NCBI RefSeq assembly: GCF_001045445.1
Contig: NZ_LFNF01000003.1
Location: 930,001-994,000, forward strand
Source: Chryseobacterium sp. BLS98
GTDB lineage: Bacteria; Bacteroidota; Bacteroidia; Flavobacteriales; Weeksellaceae
Reading direction: 5' to 3'
Length of the DNA: 64,000 nucleotides
Positions within the stretch are counted from its first letter, which is position 1; each line of letters opens with the position of its first letter. A program made the position numbers and the translations under genes. The notes under the pieces were generated by a model. It saw only the letters and a program-made list of their open reading frames with translations. It was not told where the DNA came from and made no database searches. Of this stretch, positions 54,037 to 61,214 are shown piece after piece.

Positions 54037-54897
54037 ATGACTTTTCAAAAATTGTTTTACTTATTATTCTTTGTTTTATTAATCTCCTGTACAGGTGGAA
54101 ATGAAGATGATGTTACAGCAACACAAAATACTGTATCCAACAGAATATTAAAATTTTATGGCCCGGATCCTGCTCTAACTACTCCAATTGCTCAAAATCA
54201 AAGTTTTACAATTGCAAATGGAAAAGTTACCAATTACGATTTTGGAGCATGGGCTGGAAAAGGTGAAATTTTTTATTCGGGAAATAAGATCACAAAAATT
54301 ATAACATCAAATTACCTTACTCCTGTGTATTCAAATGTAGAATTCTTTTTTGAATATGATAATAATGTCCTGAAAAAAATAAAAGGTGTTTATTCAGGTG
54401 GAACTGTTGAAAGAATAGATGTTCTTAGAATATTTTATGAGAATAGTAAAATTAGCAGACTGGTAAATAGTCAGTATCAGGATGAGTATGATATAACAAC
54501 AAATAATTATAATGCTCTTTCCAGGCAATATGCATTTGCTTACTCTGGTGAAAATATTGCAGAAATTATACAGAATATAGGATATTACAGTGAAGCGCAA
54601 GGTTTTAGTGCAGGAATTAATGCTCCAACCAGATTTATTTATGAAGACTATACAGATCAGAAAAATCCATTTTCTACATTTCCTGTCGAGTTAAGAGTAT
54701 TTTTATCTTCTGTAATATCAACCAATTTTCAGATACAGTGTAAAAATTTTCCTAAAAAGAAGACATTTAAAAATCCCAATTATTATGATTCAGTGGAGCA
54801 GGCTGAGTTTAAAAGTGATTCCGAAGGTTGGATTATCTCAGAACATGAACCCAATAATCCTCTTGCAAGAGCGGTTTTTCTTTATGAGATTTACTAA
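54037..54897 (+). CDS. Predicted lipoprotein of unknown function
   Basis: A 286-residue protein with a lipoprotein signal (MTFQKLFYLLFFVLLISCTGG; Cys at 18). I start at the ATG at 54037; earlier starts spoil the signal. The body shows YD-like repeats (ITKIITSNYLTP, FFEYDNNVLKKIKGVYSGG, FYENSKISRLVNSQY, AFAYSGENIAEIIQN), suggesting a beta-rich sheet built of short hairpins, as in several Bacteroidota surface lipoproteins. TAATTTTG at 54005-54012 is a -7 box. It is more AT-rich than its neighbours. Function unknown. Confidence 0.7.
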   Translation: MTFQKLFYLLFFVLLISCTGGNEDDVTATQNTVSNRILKFYGPDPALTTPIAQNQSFTIANGKVTNYDFGAWAGKGEIFYSGNKITKIITSNYLTPVYSNVEFFFEYDNNVLKKIKGVYSGGTVERIDVLRIFYENSKISRLVNSQYQDEYDITTNNYNALSRQYAFAYSGENIAEIIQNIGYYSEAQGFSAGINAPTRFIYEDYTDQKNPFSTFPVELRVFLSSVISTNFQIQCKNFPKKKTFKNPNYYDSVEQAEFKSDSEGWIISEHEPNNPLARAVFLYEIY

Positions 54898-54965
54898 AGA
54901 AATCTTTTGTAATATTCAAAAATTATCTTAAATTTAGGTAAAAGTTGATTAGCATATTATTAAAA

Positions 54966-55496
54966 ATGAAAACATTCTCTATACAACTTGTTTTAGAAAA
55001 TCAGGACTATAAATTAATCCCCTTACAGCAAGGGGATTTTGAGTCTTTATATGAAGTGGCATCCGATCCCAGAGTTTGGGAACAGCATCCGAATCCGGAC
55101 CGTTATAAAAGAGAAGTTTTTGAATCTTTTTTTAAGGGTGCTATGGAAAGCGAAGGAGCCTTTAAAATTATTGAAAAATCATCCGGTGATGTTTTGGGAA
55201 GCACCCGTTTTTATAATTATGATGAGGACGACAACCATATTTTCATAGGATATACTTTCTACGGAACAAAATCCTGGGGAAAAGGAATTAACCCCCAGAT
55301 AAAAAAAATAATGCTTGATTATATCTTTCAGTTTGTAGATAAGGTACATTTTCATGTCGGGAAAGAAAATCTCCGCTCTCAGATTGCCATGGAAAGAATC
55401 GGCGGTAAGAAAATCGCGGAAGAAGAAGTCGCTTATTATGCAGAACCTTCAAGAACCAATTTCGTCTATGAAATCAAAAAGGAAGATCAGTCATGA
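54966..55496 (+). CDS. GNAT acetyltransferase of the RimJ/RimL type
   Basis: A 176-residue protein starting at the ATG at 54966 (MKTFSIQLVLENQDYKLIPL). FIGYTFYGTKSWGKGINPQIKKIMLDYIF is the acyl-CoA loop and helix; HVGKENLRSQIAMERIGGKK is the conserved later part of RimJ/L-like enzymes. It probably acetylates a protein N-terminus or small molecule. Its stop overlaps the next start (ATGA at 55493-55496). Confidence 0.82.
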   Translation: MKTFSIQLVLENQDYKLIPLQQGDFESLYEVASDPRVWEQHPNPDRYKREVFESFFKGAMESEGAFKIIEKSSGDVLGSTRFYNYDEDDNHIFIGYTFYGTKSWGKGINPQIKKIMLDYIFQFVDKVHFHVGKENLRSQIAMERIGGKKIAEEEVAYYAEPSRTNFVYEIKKEDQS

Positions 55497-55855
55497 AGAA
55501 ATATAAAATCCAGAAATCACCGTTTGCAGTGCCTACTACAGACGGGAAACTTATAGAAGAGCACTGGGGAAATTCTACGGGAAACTCAAATGTTTCCATT
55601 GCCCACATGGTAGCACCGCCGGATTGGAGCGAACCGCATCAGACCCCGGATTTCGATGAGTTTACCCTGATTATTTCGGGAAAAAAGCAGTTTGAAATAG
55701 ACGGGGAAGTTATTATCCTCGAAAAAGGACAGAGCATTTTAATAGAAAAAGGAGCAAGGGTACGTTACAGCAATCCGTTTTCGGAATCGTGCGAGTACAT
55801 TGCCATTTGTCTTCCTGCATTTTCTATGGATTTGGTCAACAGGGAAGAAGCTTAA
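55493..55855 (+). CDS. Cupin-domain protein
   Basis: A 120-residue single cupin barrel: WSEPHQTPDFDEFTLIISGKKQFEIDGEVIILEKGQSILIEKGARVRYSNPF gives the two conserved cupin motifs, with His and Glu as potential metal ligands. Substrate unknown. Coupled in translation to the upstream acetyltransferase gene. Confidence 0.82.
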   Translation: MKKYKIQKSPFAVPTTDGKLIEEHWGNSTGNSNVSIAHMVAPPDWSEPHQTPDFDEFTLIISGKKQFEIDGEVIILEKGQSILIEKGARVRYSNPFSESCEYIAICLPAFSMDLVNREEA

Positions 55856-55860
55856 ATAAT

Positions 55861-55934
55861 ATAACAGTTTAACAGTGCAACAATTTACCAATTCCGGTTT
55901 TGGTTAAAGTATTGTTACACTGTTAAACTGTTAT
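55861..55934. terminator. Long inverted repeat between convergent genes
   Basis: The 24-base arms at 55861-55884 (starting ATAACAGTTTAACAGTG) and 55911-55934 match in reverse complement at 23 of 24 places, with a 26-base spacer. They lie between the cupin and dienelactone hydrolase genes, so they may terminate both transcripts or belong to a repeat family. Confidence 0.65.
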
Positions 55935-55949
55935 TGCTACATTAAAAAA

Positions 55950-56693
55950 TTATTTCAAGATCTCCTTCAGAAACATCAGTGTATGATTCCAGGCTCTTTT
56001 GGCCATCACTTCATTATAATCCGGTGATTTCGGATCTGTGAAAGTATGCTTTGAATGGGCATAGGTGATGATCTGCCAGTCTGCATTGCCCTCGTTCATT
56101 TCTTTGATGAGGTTATTGTAATCTTCCGGAGTCACGCCTTGGTCATCTGCCGGATTTTCAACCAATATTTTCGTGGAAATAGGTCCGTTTTTTCTTGTCT
56201 GGTCCTTTCCGATACTTCCGTGAATGGAAACCACTCCTACAACAGGGAGACTTCCTCTTGCAGATTCCAATGCACCCGTTCCCCCGAAACAATATCCGAT
56301 CACGGCAATTTTATCAGAGATCGCTCCGTTTTTCTTCAACTGTTCCAAAGCCAGGGAAATCCGTTTCTGGTAGGCATCATAATTCTGTTTGTAATATCCC
56401 GCTGTTTTGCCTGCAGAAGCATTGTCGGTAGGAATATTTCCTTCACCGTAAATGTCAGCAATAAAGGCGATATATCCTTGCTTTTCAAGTTCGGCTGCGG
56501 CAGTTTTGGCCTCATCATCGATCCCTTTCCATGCCGGAAGAATCAGAACTCCCGGAAGTTTTTTCCCTGCGTTGGAAGTGACCAGGCCATTCAGTTTCTG
56601 TGAACCATCCTGATAGGAAACACTCTTAAGTTTCTGGCTGAAAACAGTTCCTGCGCTCATCAGGAAAGCCGCTAATAAAAGGGTACGTATCAT
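55950..56693 (-). CDS. Exported dienelactone hydrolase-like protein
   Basis: A 247-residue alpha/beta hydrolase with a signal peptide (MIRTLLLAAFLMSAGTVFSQ). The nucleophile elbow is GYCFGGTGALE with Cys as nucleophile, as in dienelactone hydrolase; Asp (PADDQGVTPED) and His (YAHSKHTFTDP) complete the triad. Substrate unknown; many such proteins hydrolyse esters or lactones in the periplasm. Confidence 0.85.
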   Translation of the reverse strand: MIRTLLLAAFLMSAGTVFSQKLKSVSYQDGSQKLNGLVTSNAGKKLPGVLILPAWKGIDDEAKTAAAELEKQGYIAFIADIYGEGNIPTDNASAGKTAGYYKQNYDAYQKRISLALEQLKKNGAISDKIAVIGYCFGGTGALESARGSLPVVGVVSIHGSIGKDQTRKNGPISTKILVENPADDQGVTPEDYNNLIKEMNEGNADWQIITYAHSKHTFTDPKSPDYNEVMAKRAWNHTLMFLKEILK

Positions 56694-56813
56694 ATTTTGT
56701 AATTTTTGTGGATTGTTAAGCTGGTTTCAAACTATAATCAATATAAATTTCCAACTAAATTAATGAAAATAACTCGTATTGAGGATAATAGTGTACTTTC
56801 GGTCAGAAATTGT

Positions 56814-57425
56814 TCAGACTTTAATTCCCATACCTGCCAGTTCCTGTTCCAGATCTGTATCAGGGTCAATTTTGATGGTTTTAAAGCCCAAAGACTCGGC
56901 CATTTCAATATTTTTAGGGTTATCATCAATAAAAAGCGATTCCGCTGCCTGAATGTTGTATCTTTCCAACAAAACGTGCCAGATCTTTGGGTCCGGCTTT
57001 ATGAGCTTTTCTGTTCCTGAAACCACAATTTTCCCTTCAAAAATCTGGAAGAAGTCATAATTTTCCAGGGCATACGGAAAAGTTTCCTCAGACCAGTTGG
57101 TAAGTCCGAATAAATGATAATCGGTAGTTGCCAAACGTCTTAGAATGTCTACATTCTGTGGAATATCGCTTTTCAGCATCACTGTCCAGTTATCATAATA
57201 GGCTCTGAGCTCCTTTTCCCATTCCGGAAATTTATTGACCTGGAACTCGGTGCCTTCTGCCAGGCTTCTTCCCCGGTCCTGTTCCTCATTCCATTCAGAT
57301 TGGGCGATATGCTGTAGAAAATATTCCATTTTTTCATCGTCGTTGAAATAATCTTTGAAAAAATATCTCGGATTCCAATCCACTAATACGCCGCCAAAAT
57401 CGAAGATGATATTTTTGATTTCCAT
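56814..57425 (-). CDS. HAD-superfamily phosphatase
   Basis: A 203-residue HAD subfamily IA protein. Motif I is IIFDFGGVLVDWNPRYF, motif II LFGLTNWS, motif III the Lys of KLIKPDP, and motif IV FIDDNPKNIEMAESLG. This set is that of YihX-like sugar-phosphate phosphatases. I start at MEIKNIIFDF; another ATG lies six bases upstream. Confidence 0.85.
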   Translation of the reverse strand: MEIKNIIFDFGGVLVDWNPRYFFKDYFNDDEKMEYFLQHIAQSEWNEEQDRGRSLAEGTEFQVNKFPEWEKELRAYYDNWTVMLKSDIPQNVDILRRLATTDYHLFGLTNWSEETFPYALENYDFFQIFEGKIVVSGTEKLIKPDPKIWHVLLERYNIQAAESLFIDDNPKNIEMAESLGFKTIKIDPDTDLEQELAGMGIKV

Positions 57426-57534
57426 ATGCATTTTTAAATTTTTTTAAATGTATTGTTTTCTTTCTTACTGACCCAAAAATGGCATAAAAGTTTTCAATTT
57501 GTTAAATCTAGATAACAGAGAAATTTGTCAATTC

Positions 57535-57608
57535 AAAAAAAACTGCGTAATCTGAGAGATTTGCGAGAGATTTTTTGTTTTTACTCACAGATCTCTCAGA
57601 TTACGCAG
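57535..57608 (-). terminator. Inverted repeat with T8, terminator of the HsdR_N gene
   Basis: CTGCGTAATCTGAGAGAT (57543-57560) and its exact reverse complement at 57591-57608 have a 30-base spacer. On the minus strand the stem is followed by eight T (57542-57535). Confidence 0.75.
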
Positions 57609-57636
57609 ATCTTATAATGATTTAGGGTAGTGAAAA

Positions 57637-58068
57637 TCAATCAGGTTTATAAAACTGATACTGCTCGTTTTCGTAATAGGCATTAATATGCTGCAATCCA
57701 TTGGTAAGGATAATTTCTTTGGCTCCGATGATGGAGTTGTACCTTGCCGTCTGTTCAAAAGTTTTTTCAGTCAGTTTGATTTGTGGAGCTTTACATTCTA
57801 TCAGAATAATGGGTTCTGTCTTCTCAGTCACGAGCAGGTCTATTCTTTTGGTAAGTCCGTTCAGAAGAATCTTTTTTTCGGTAATCAGTGCAGAAGGGGA
57901 ATAGGCTTTTACAGTAAGATAATAGTGTATCCAATGCTGCCTCACCCATTCTTCGGGGGTAAGGAGAAGGTAAGTTTTGCGGACCAAGTCATAAATAAAA
58001 AACTTATCTTTGTCTTTCTTGAATTTAAAATCAAAAGTTTCCTGAAAATTCAGTTTTGGAAGTTCCAT
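57637..58068 (-). CDS. Standalone HsdR N-terminal-like nuclease-fold protein
   Basis: A 143-residue protein equal to the N-terminal nuclease domain of type I restriction HsdR subunits. The PD-(D/E)xK core is visible as Asp77 (RIDLLV) and Glu91-x-Lys93 (LIECKAP), so it may be catalytically able. LTPEEWVRQHWIHYYL is the helix typical of these solo proteins. No HsdM or HsdS gene is near. Its start codon is only seven bases from that of holA on the other strand, suggesting shared control and a DNA metabolism role, not restriction. Function inferred. Confidence 0.8.
   Translation of the reverse strand: MELPKLNFQETFDFKFKKDKDKFFIYDLVRKTYLLLTPEEWVRQHWIHYYLTVKAYSPSALITEKKILLNGLTKRIDLLVTEKTEPIILIECKAPQIKLTEKTFEQTARYNSIIGAKEIILTNGLQHINAYYENEQYQFYKPD
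58005..58012 (+). promoter_or_regulatory. Candidate holA -7 box inside the HsdR_N gene
   Basis: TATCTTTG on the plus strand within the divergent gene's 5' coding part, 63 bases before holA. A TTTG at 57976-57979 lies 25 bases upstream, slightly further than the usual 17-23. Confidence 0.4.
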
Positions 58069-58075
58069 TTATAAG

Positions 58076-59113
58076 ATGAAAGAATTAGATTTAATCCTCA
58101 AAAGTATTAAAAATAAAGAAGTACTACCTATTTATTTTTTCCACGGAGAAGAACCTTACTTTATTGATGCTGCTGTAAAAGCGCTTGAGCACGATTTTCT
58201 GGAAGAAGATGAGAAAGCTTTCAACCAGACGGTGGTGTACGGAAAAGATACTTCCTATCAGGAAATCCTTTCCCTGGCAAGACAGTTTCCTATGATGGGG
58301 GACAAGCAGGTGATTATTGTAAAGGAAGCTCAGGATCTGAAATTTAATGAGGAGGAAAACCGTATTCTGGAAACTTATGTAGACAATCCCGTTCCTTCTA
58401 CGGTACTGGTTTTTGCACACAAGCATAAGAAGCTGGACAGCCGTAAAAAAGCGACCAAGGCACTGGACAAGGCAAAAGCTCTTTTCCTAAGTGAATCTGT
58501 AAGGGACAGCAACCTTCCCAAGTGGATTGCAGACGAATGTGCACAGCTGAAGATCAAAACAGCTCCGAATATTTCCCATCTGCTTGCAGAATATCTTGGA
58601 AACGACCTTTCAAGAATCGCCAACGAGCTGAATAAGCTCAAGATCATCCTCAAAGAAGGCGAAATGCTGGATGGAACCATTGTAGAAAATCACATCGGCA
58701 TCAGTAAGGAATATAATGTTTTTGAGTTGCAGAAGGCTTTAGGAACCAAAAATGCAGATGCTGCATTCAGGATAGCCCATTTTATGGGTAAAAATCCAAA
58801 GAACAATCCTTTTGTGATGATGCTGGCCAACCTTTACAGCTATTTTTCAAATGTGATTATCTACCAAACCATGGCAGGGCAGCCGCCACAGGTGATTGCA
58901 TCACAGATGGGTGTAAATCCTTATTTCATTAAAGATTATGCGGAAAGTGCCAGGCTGTATCCTTTAAAACATGCCACCAGGGTTATCTCTATTTTAAGGG
59001 AATTTGATATGAAAGGGAAGGGGCTTGGTGCTGTCAACATGGGAGAAGCTGAGCTGATCAAGGAACTGGTTTACAAGATCATTAATGTGGATAAGATTAA
59101 GATGAAAGTTTAG
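58076..59113 (+). CDS. holA: DNA polymerase III subunit delta
   Basis: A 345-residue clamp-loader subunit. The N-terminal IYFFHGEEPYFIDAAVKALE, RQFPMMGDKQVIIVKEA, and ALAEYLGNDLSRIANELNKLKI-like segment (LLAEYLGNDLSRIANEL) are holA features. It opens the sliding clamp during replication. Length agrees with the family (about 340). Divergent by seven bases from the HsdR_N gene. Confidence 0.92.
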   Translation: MKELDLILKSIKNKEVLPIYFFHGEEPYFIDAAVKALEHDFLEEDEKAFNQTVVYGKDTSYQEILSLARQFPMMGDKQVIIVKEAQDLKFNEEENRILETYVDNPVPSTVLVFAHKHKKLDSRKKATKALDKAKALFLSESVRDSNLPKWIADECAQLKIKTAPNISHLLAEYLGNDLSRIANELNKLKIILKEGEMLDGTIVENHIGISKEYNVFELQKALGTKNADAAFRIAHFMGKNPKNNPFVMMLANLYSYFSNVIIYQTMAGQPPQVIASQMGVNPYFIKDYAESARLYPLKHATRVISILREFDMKGKGLGAVNMGEAELIKELVYKIINVDKIKMKV

Positions 59114-59117
59114 TAAG

Positions 59118-59290
59118 CTTGAGAGTGGGAGAGTTTGAGGGTTTGAGAATGGACAGTAAAAAGTGAAAATATAGATGAATCCGTTCCCATTTCCACACCA
59201 GACGCGCATCCCGCACCATTTAGCCCGTACCAAATACCCTGTATCCCGTACCCCGAAACACCTATCACGGATCCAGAACCTACAATTGAC
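59118..59290. repeat. Low-complexity intergenic word arrays
   Basis: GAGAGTTTGAGGGTTTGAGA-type words (59128-59147), then CCCGTACCAAATACCCTGTA and related CCCGTACCCCGAAAC words (59196-59270, the reverse of GGGTTTC-type arrays), then ATTGACAATTGACAT (59283 on). No coding potential; fills the holA-trxB gap. Confidence 0.55.
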
Positions 59291-59396
59291 AATTGACATA
59301 TTTGATATTGACAAGTATCATCAAAAATACTTTAATAAAACGGTAAAAATTACGAAATTAGCGGACTGAATTAAAATTCTTTGAACAAGTAAATTT

Positions 59397-60338
59397 ATGG
59401 AGCAAAATATTTTAGATTGTGTGATCGTCGGATCCGGGCCTTCTGGCTTCACAGCAGCAATTTATGCAGCAAGAGCAGATTTAAAACCGGAATTGTATAC
59501 AGGTCTGGAACCGGGCGGACAATTGACAACCACTACGGAGGTTGATAACTTCCCAGGGTATCCGGCAGGAATTACAGGGCCTGAAATGATGATGGACTTG
59601 CAGAAGCAGGCAGAAAGATTCGACACCAAAGTTCATTACGAAATGATCACCAAAGCAGAGTTCTCCAAAGAAAACGGCGGTGTTCACAAACTATATGCAG
59701 GAAACAAAGAGATCCTGGCAAAAACGGTAATTATCTCTACAGGAGCTACTGCAAAATACCTTGGCCTTGAAGATGAGAAGAAATATGCAGGAGGCGGTGT
59801 TTCGGCTTGTGCTACGTGCGACGGGTTCTTCTACAGGGGAAAAGACGTTGTGGTAGTAGGAGCAGGAGATACGGCAGCCGAGGAAGCTACTTATCTTGCC
59901 AAACTGACCAGAAAAGTAACCATGTTGGTAAGAAAAGATGTATTCCGAGCTTCCAAAGCGATGATCCACAGGGTAGAAAATACCCCGAACATTGAAGTGA
60001 AATTCAACCATGAACTGATCGGTATTGAAGGAGAGAATAGCCTTGTAGAAAGAGCTTTGATCATCAACAACCAGACTCAGGAAAAATCTACAGTTGACGT
60101 TGAAGGGATCTTCATCGCTATCGGGCACAAACCGAATACGGATATCTTTGTAGGCCAAATCGATCTTGACGAGAACGGATATATTGTTACAGAGAAAGGA
60201 TCTACAAGAACCAATCTTCCGGGTGTATTCGCTGCAGGAGACGTACAGGATCATATCTACAGACAGGCCATTACGGCAGCAGGAAGTGGATGTATGGCAG
60301 CTATGGATGCTGAGAAATACCTTGCTGAATTACATTAA
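59397..60338 (+). CDS. trxB: Thioredoxin reductase
   Basis: A 313-residue flavoprotein reducing thioredoxin with NADPH. FAD loop IVGSGPSGFTAAIYAAR, redox pair Cys138/Cys141 in ACATCDG, NADPH loop VVVGAGDTAAEEA, and the final GVFAAGDVQDHIYRQAITAAGSGCMAAMDAE are all canonical. Two terminators in a row follow. Confidence 0.96.
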   Translation: MEQNILDCVIVGSGPSGFTAAIYAARADLKPELYTGLEPGGQLTTTTEVDNFPGYPAGITGPEMMMDLQKQAERFDTKVHYEMITKAEFSKENGGVHKLYAGNKEILAKTVIISTGATAKYLGLEDEKKYAGGGVSACATCDGFFYRGKDVVVVGAGDTAAEEATYLAKLTRKVTMLVRKDVFRASKAMIHRVENTPNIEVKFNHELIGIEGENSLVERALIINNQTQEKSTVDVEGIFIAIGHKPNTDIFVGQIDLDENGYIVTEKGSTRTNLPGVFAAGDVQDHIYRQAITAAGSGCMAAMDAEKYLAELH

Positions 60339-60356
60339 TATTCAGTTTATTAATAT

Positions 60357-60430
60357 AAGGCGTGCCCGTTGGGCACGCCTTTTTTCGTTACGGAGCTCGG
60401 GCTCAAACGAAGTTTGAGCCCGAGCTTTTT
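60357..60430 (+). terminator. Tandem intrinsic terminators after trxB
   Basis: First: AAGGCGTGCCC (60357-60367), GTT, GGGCACGCCTT (60371-60381), T run. Second: 15-bp perfect stem 60394-60408 and 60412-60426 with loop GAA (AGCTCGGGCTCAAAC), then T5. Confidence 0.9.
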
Positions 60431-60583
60431 ATCTCTGCTTCATCCAATCAACAAAGCTGATTGCCCCTTAGCCACCTTAAACTATACAGCATCTATCATA
60501 AAACTTTGCGTTAAAAAACAATTGTATAAACAGAGATTTGAAAAAGAATTAACTTTGAAGAAAACCTGTGAACAATAAAATAT

Positions 60584-60796
60584 ATGGAAACAAAAGTCAT
60601 AAAAATCACACACATCACCGGAACCTACACCATAGAAGTTGCCGAAGGGAAGCTCAATGAAATGAAAACCCAGCTGGACAAATGCCTGAATGACGAACAA
60701 GGGGCCATTGTGGTTAAAGGTGAAGACGGAGACCAGTTCGTATATCCGGCGGATCTTTTAAAAAACAGTTTTATTGCTATAGTAGACCGGGAATAG
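60584..60796 (+). CDS. Small conserved-looking cytoplasmic protein
   Basis: A 70-residue soluble protein (METKVIKITHITGTYTIEVAEG...) with an even mix of strand and helix and a normal acidic/basic balance. The start follows an A-rich region. Codon use is like the neighbours, supporting a real gene. I recognise no family. Confidence 0.6.
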   Translation: METKVIKITHITGTYTIEVAEGKLNEMKTQLDKCLNDEQGAIVVKGEDGDQFVYPADLLKNSFIAIVDRE

Positions 60797-60874
60797 GCGG
60801 GAGTGTCCGGGAAAAATAATTCCCCTGATTTTAAGCCTATTATTAAGTTTTGTTAAAATTTATTCTATAAAAGT

Positions 60875-60905
60875 TTTGCAGAAATATAAAATCATTTTAT
60901 ATTTG
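60875..60905 (+). promoter_or_regulatory. Promoter of tRNA-Ser
   Basis: TTTG (60875-60878), 19 bases, TATATTTG (60898-60905): a perfect Bacteroidota promoter. Start near 60911, about 28 bases before the mature 5' end. Confidence 0.88.
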
Positions 60906-60938
60906 CACCACTGAAAACGACGGTACCACCGTTATTCA

Positions 60939-61023
60939 GGAGAGTTGGCAGAGTGGTCGATTGCGGCAGTCTTGAAAACTGTTGACTGTAACAGGTCCGG
61001 GGGTTCGAATCCCTCACTCTCCG
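60939..61023 (+). tRNA. tRNA-Ser(UGA)
   Basis: 85 bases forming a class II tRNA: acceptor GGAGAGT paired with ACTCTCC, discriminator G at 61023, anticodon loop CTTGAAA giving anticodon UGA (reads UCA and related Ser codons), a long variable arm as required for Ser, and the T arm GGGGGTTCGAATCCCTC. CCA is not encoded. It has its own promoter and terminator. The serine recombinase gene lies 190 bases downstream. Confidence 0.95.
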
Positions 61024-61028
61024 CTTAG

Positions 61029-61061
61029 GGAGACGTTTATTTTTTAACGTCTCCTTTTTTT
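61029..61061 (+). terminator. Terminator of tRNA-Ser
   Basis: GGAGACGTT (61029-61037) and AACGTCTCC (61046-61054), then T7. Confidence 0.88.
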
Positions 61062-61111
61062 GTGTTCTATATTTATTGATTTTCAGTTTGTTACATTGTT
61101 TTAGTTAAATA

Positions 61112-61135
61112 TGGAAAAGTGTTCGAGTTTTTCCA
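61112..61135. repeat. Short palindrome between tRNA-Ser and the recombinase gene
   Basis: TGGAAAA (from about 61112) and TTTTCCA with a 9-10-base centre (GTGTTCGAGT). Serine integrase attachment sites are imperfect palindromes of this sort, and it lies just outside the integrase gene. There is no second copy in the window to prove it. Confidence 0.35.
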
Positions 61136-61214
61136 ATGTTTTTTAACAAAAATACATTTGTCTTCAGAATTTTCGTATTATCCATTATTTTGTGTTCAAT
61201 ATTCCTTTAACCAA

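Noticed and set aside
57688..58074. 128-codon plus-strand frame within the HsdR_N gene
   Set aside because: Antisense shadow; the minus strand encodes a recognisable nuclease fold.
60369..60578. 69-codon frame across the trxB terminators
   Set aside because: It runs through two strong terminator hairpins and has no coding character.
60939..61023. Tyrosine-integrase style att site in tRNA-Ser
   Set aside because: The integrase is of the serine type and no repeat of the tRNA 3' end appears further downstream in the window.
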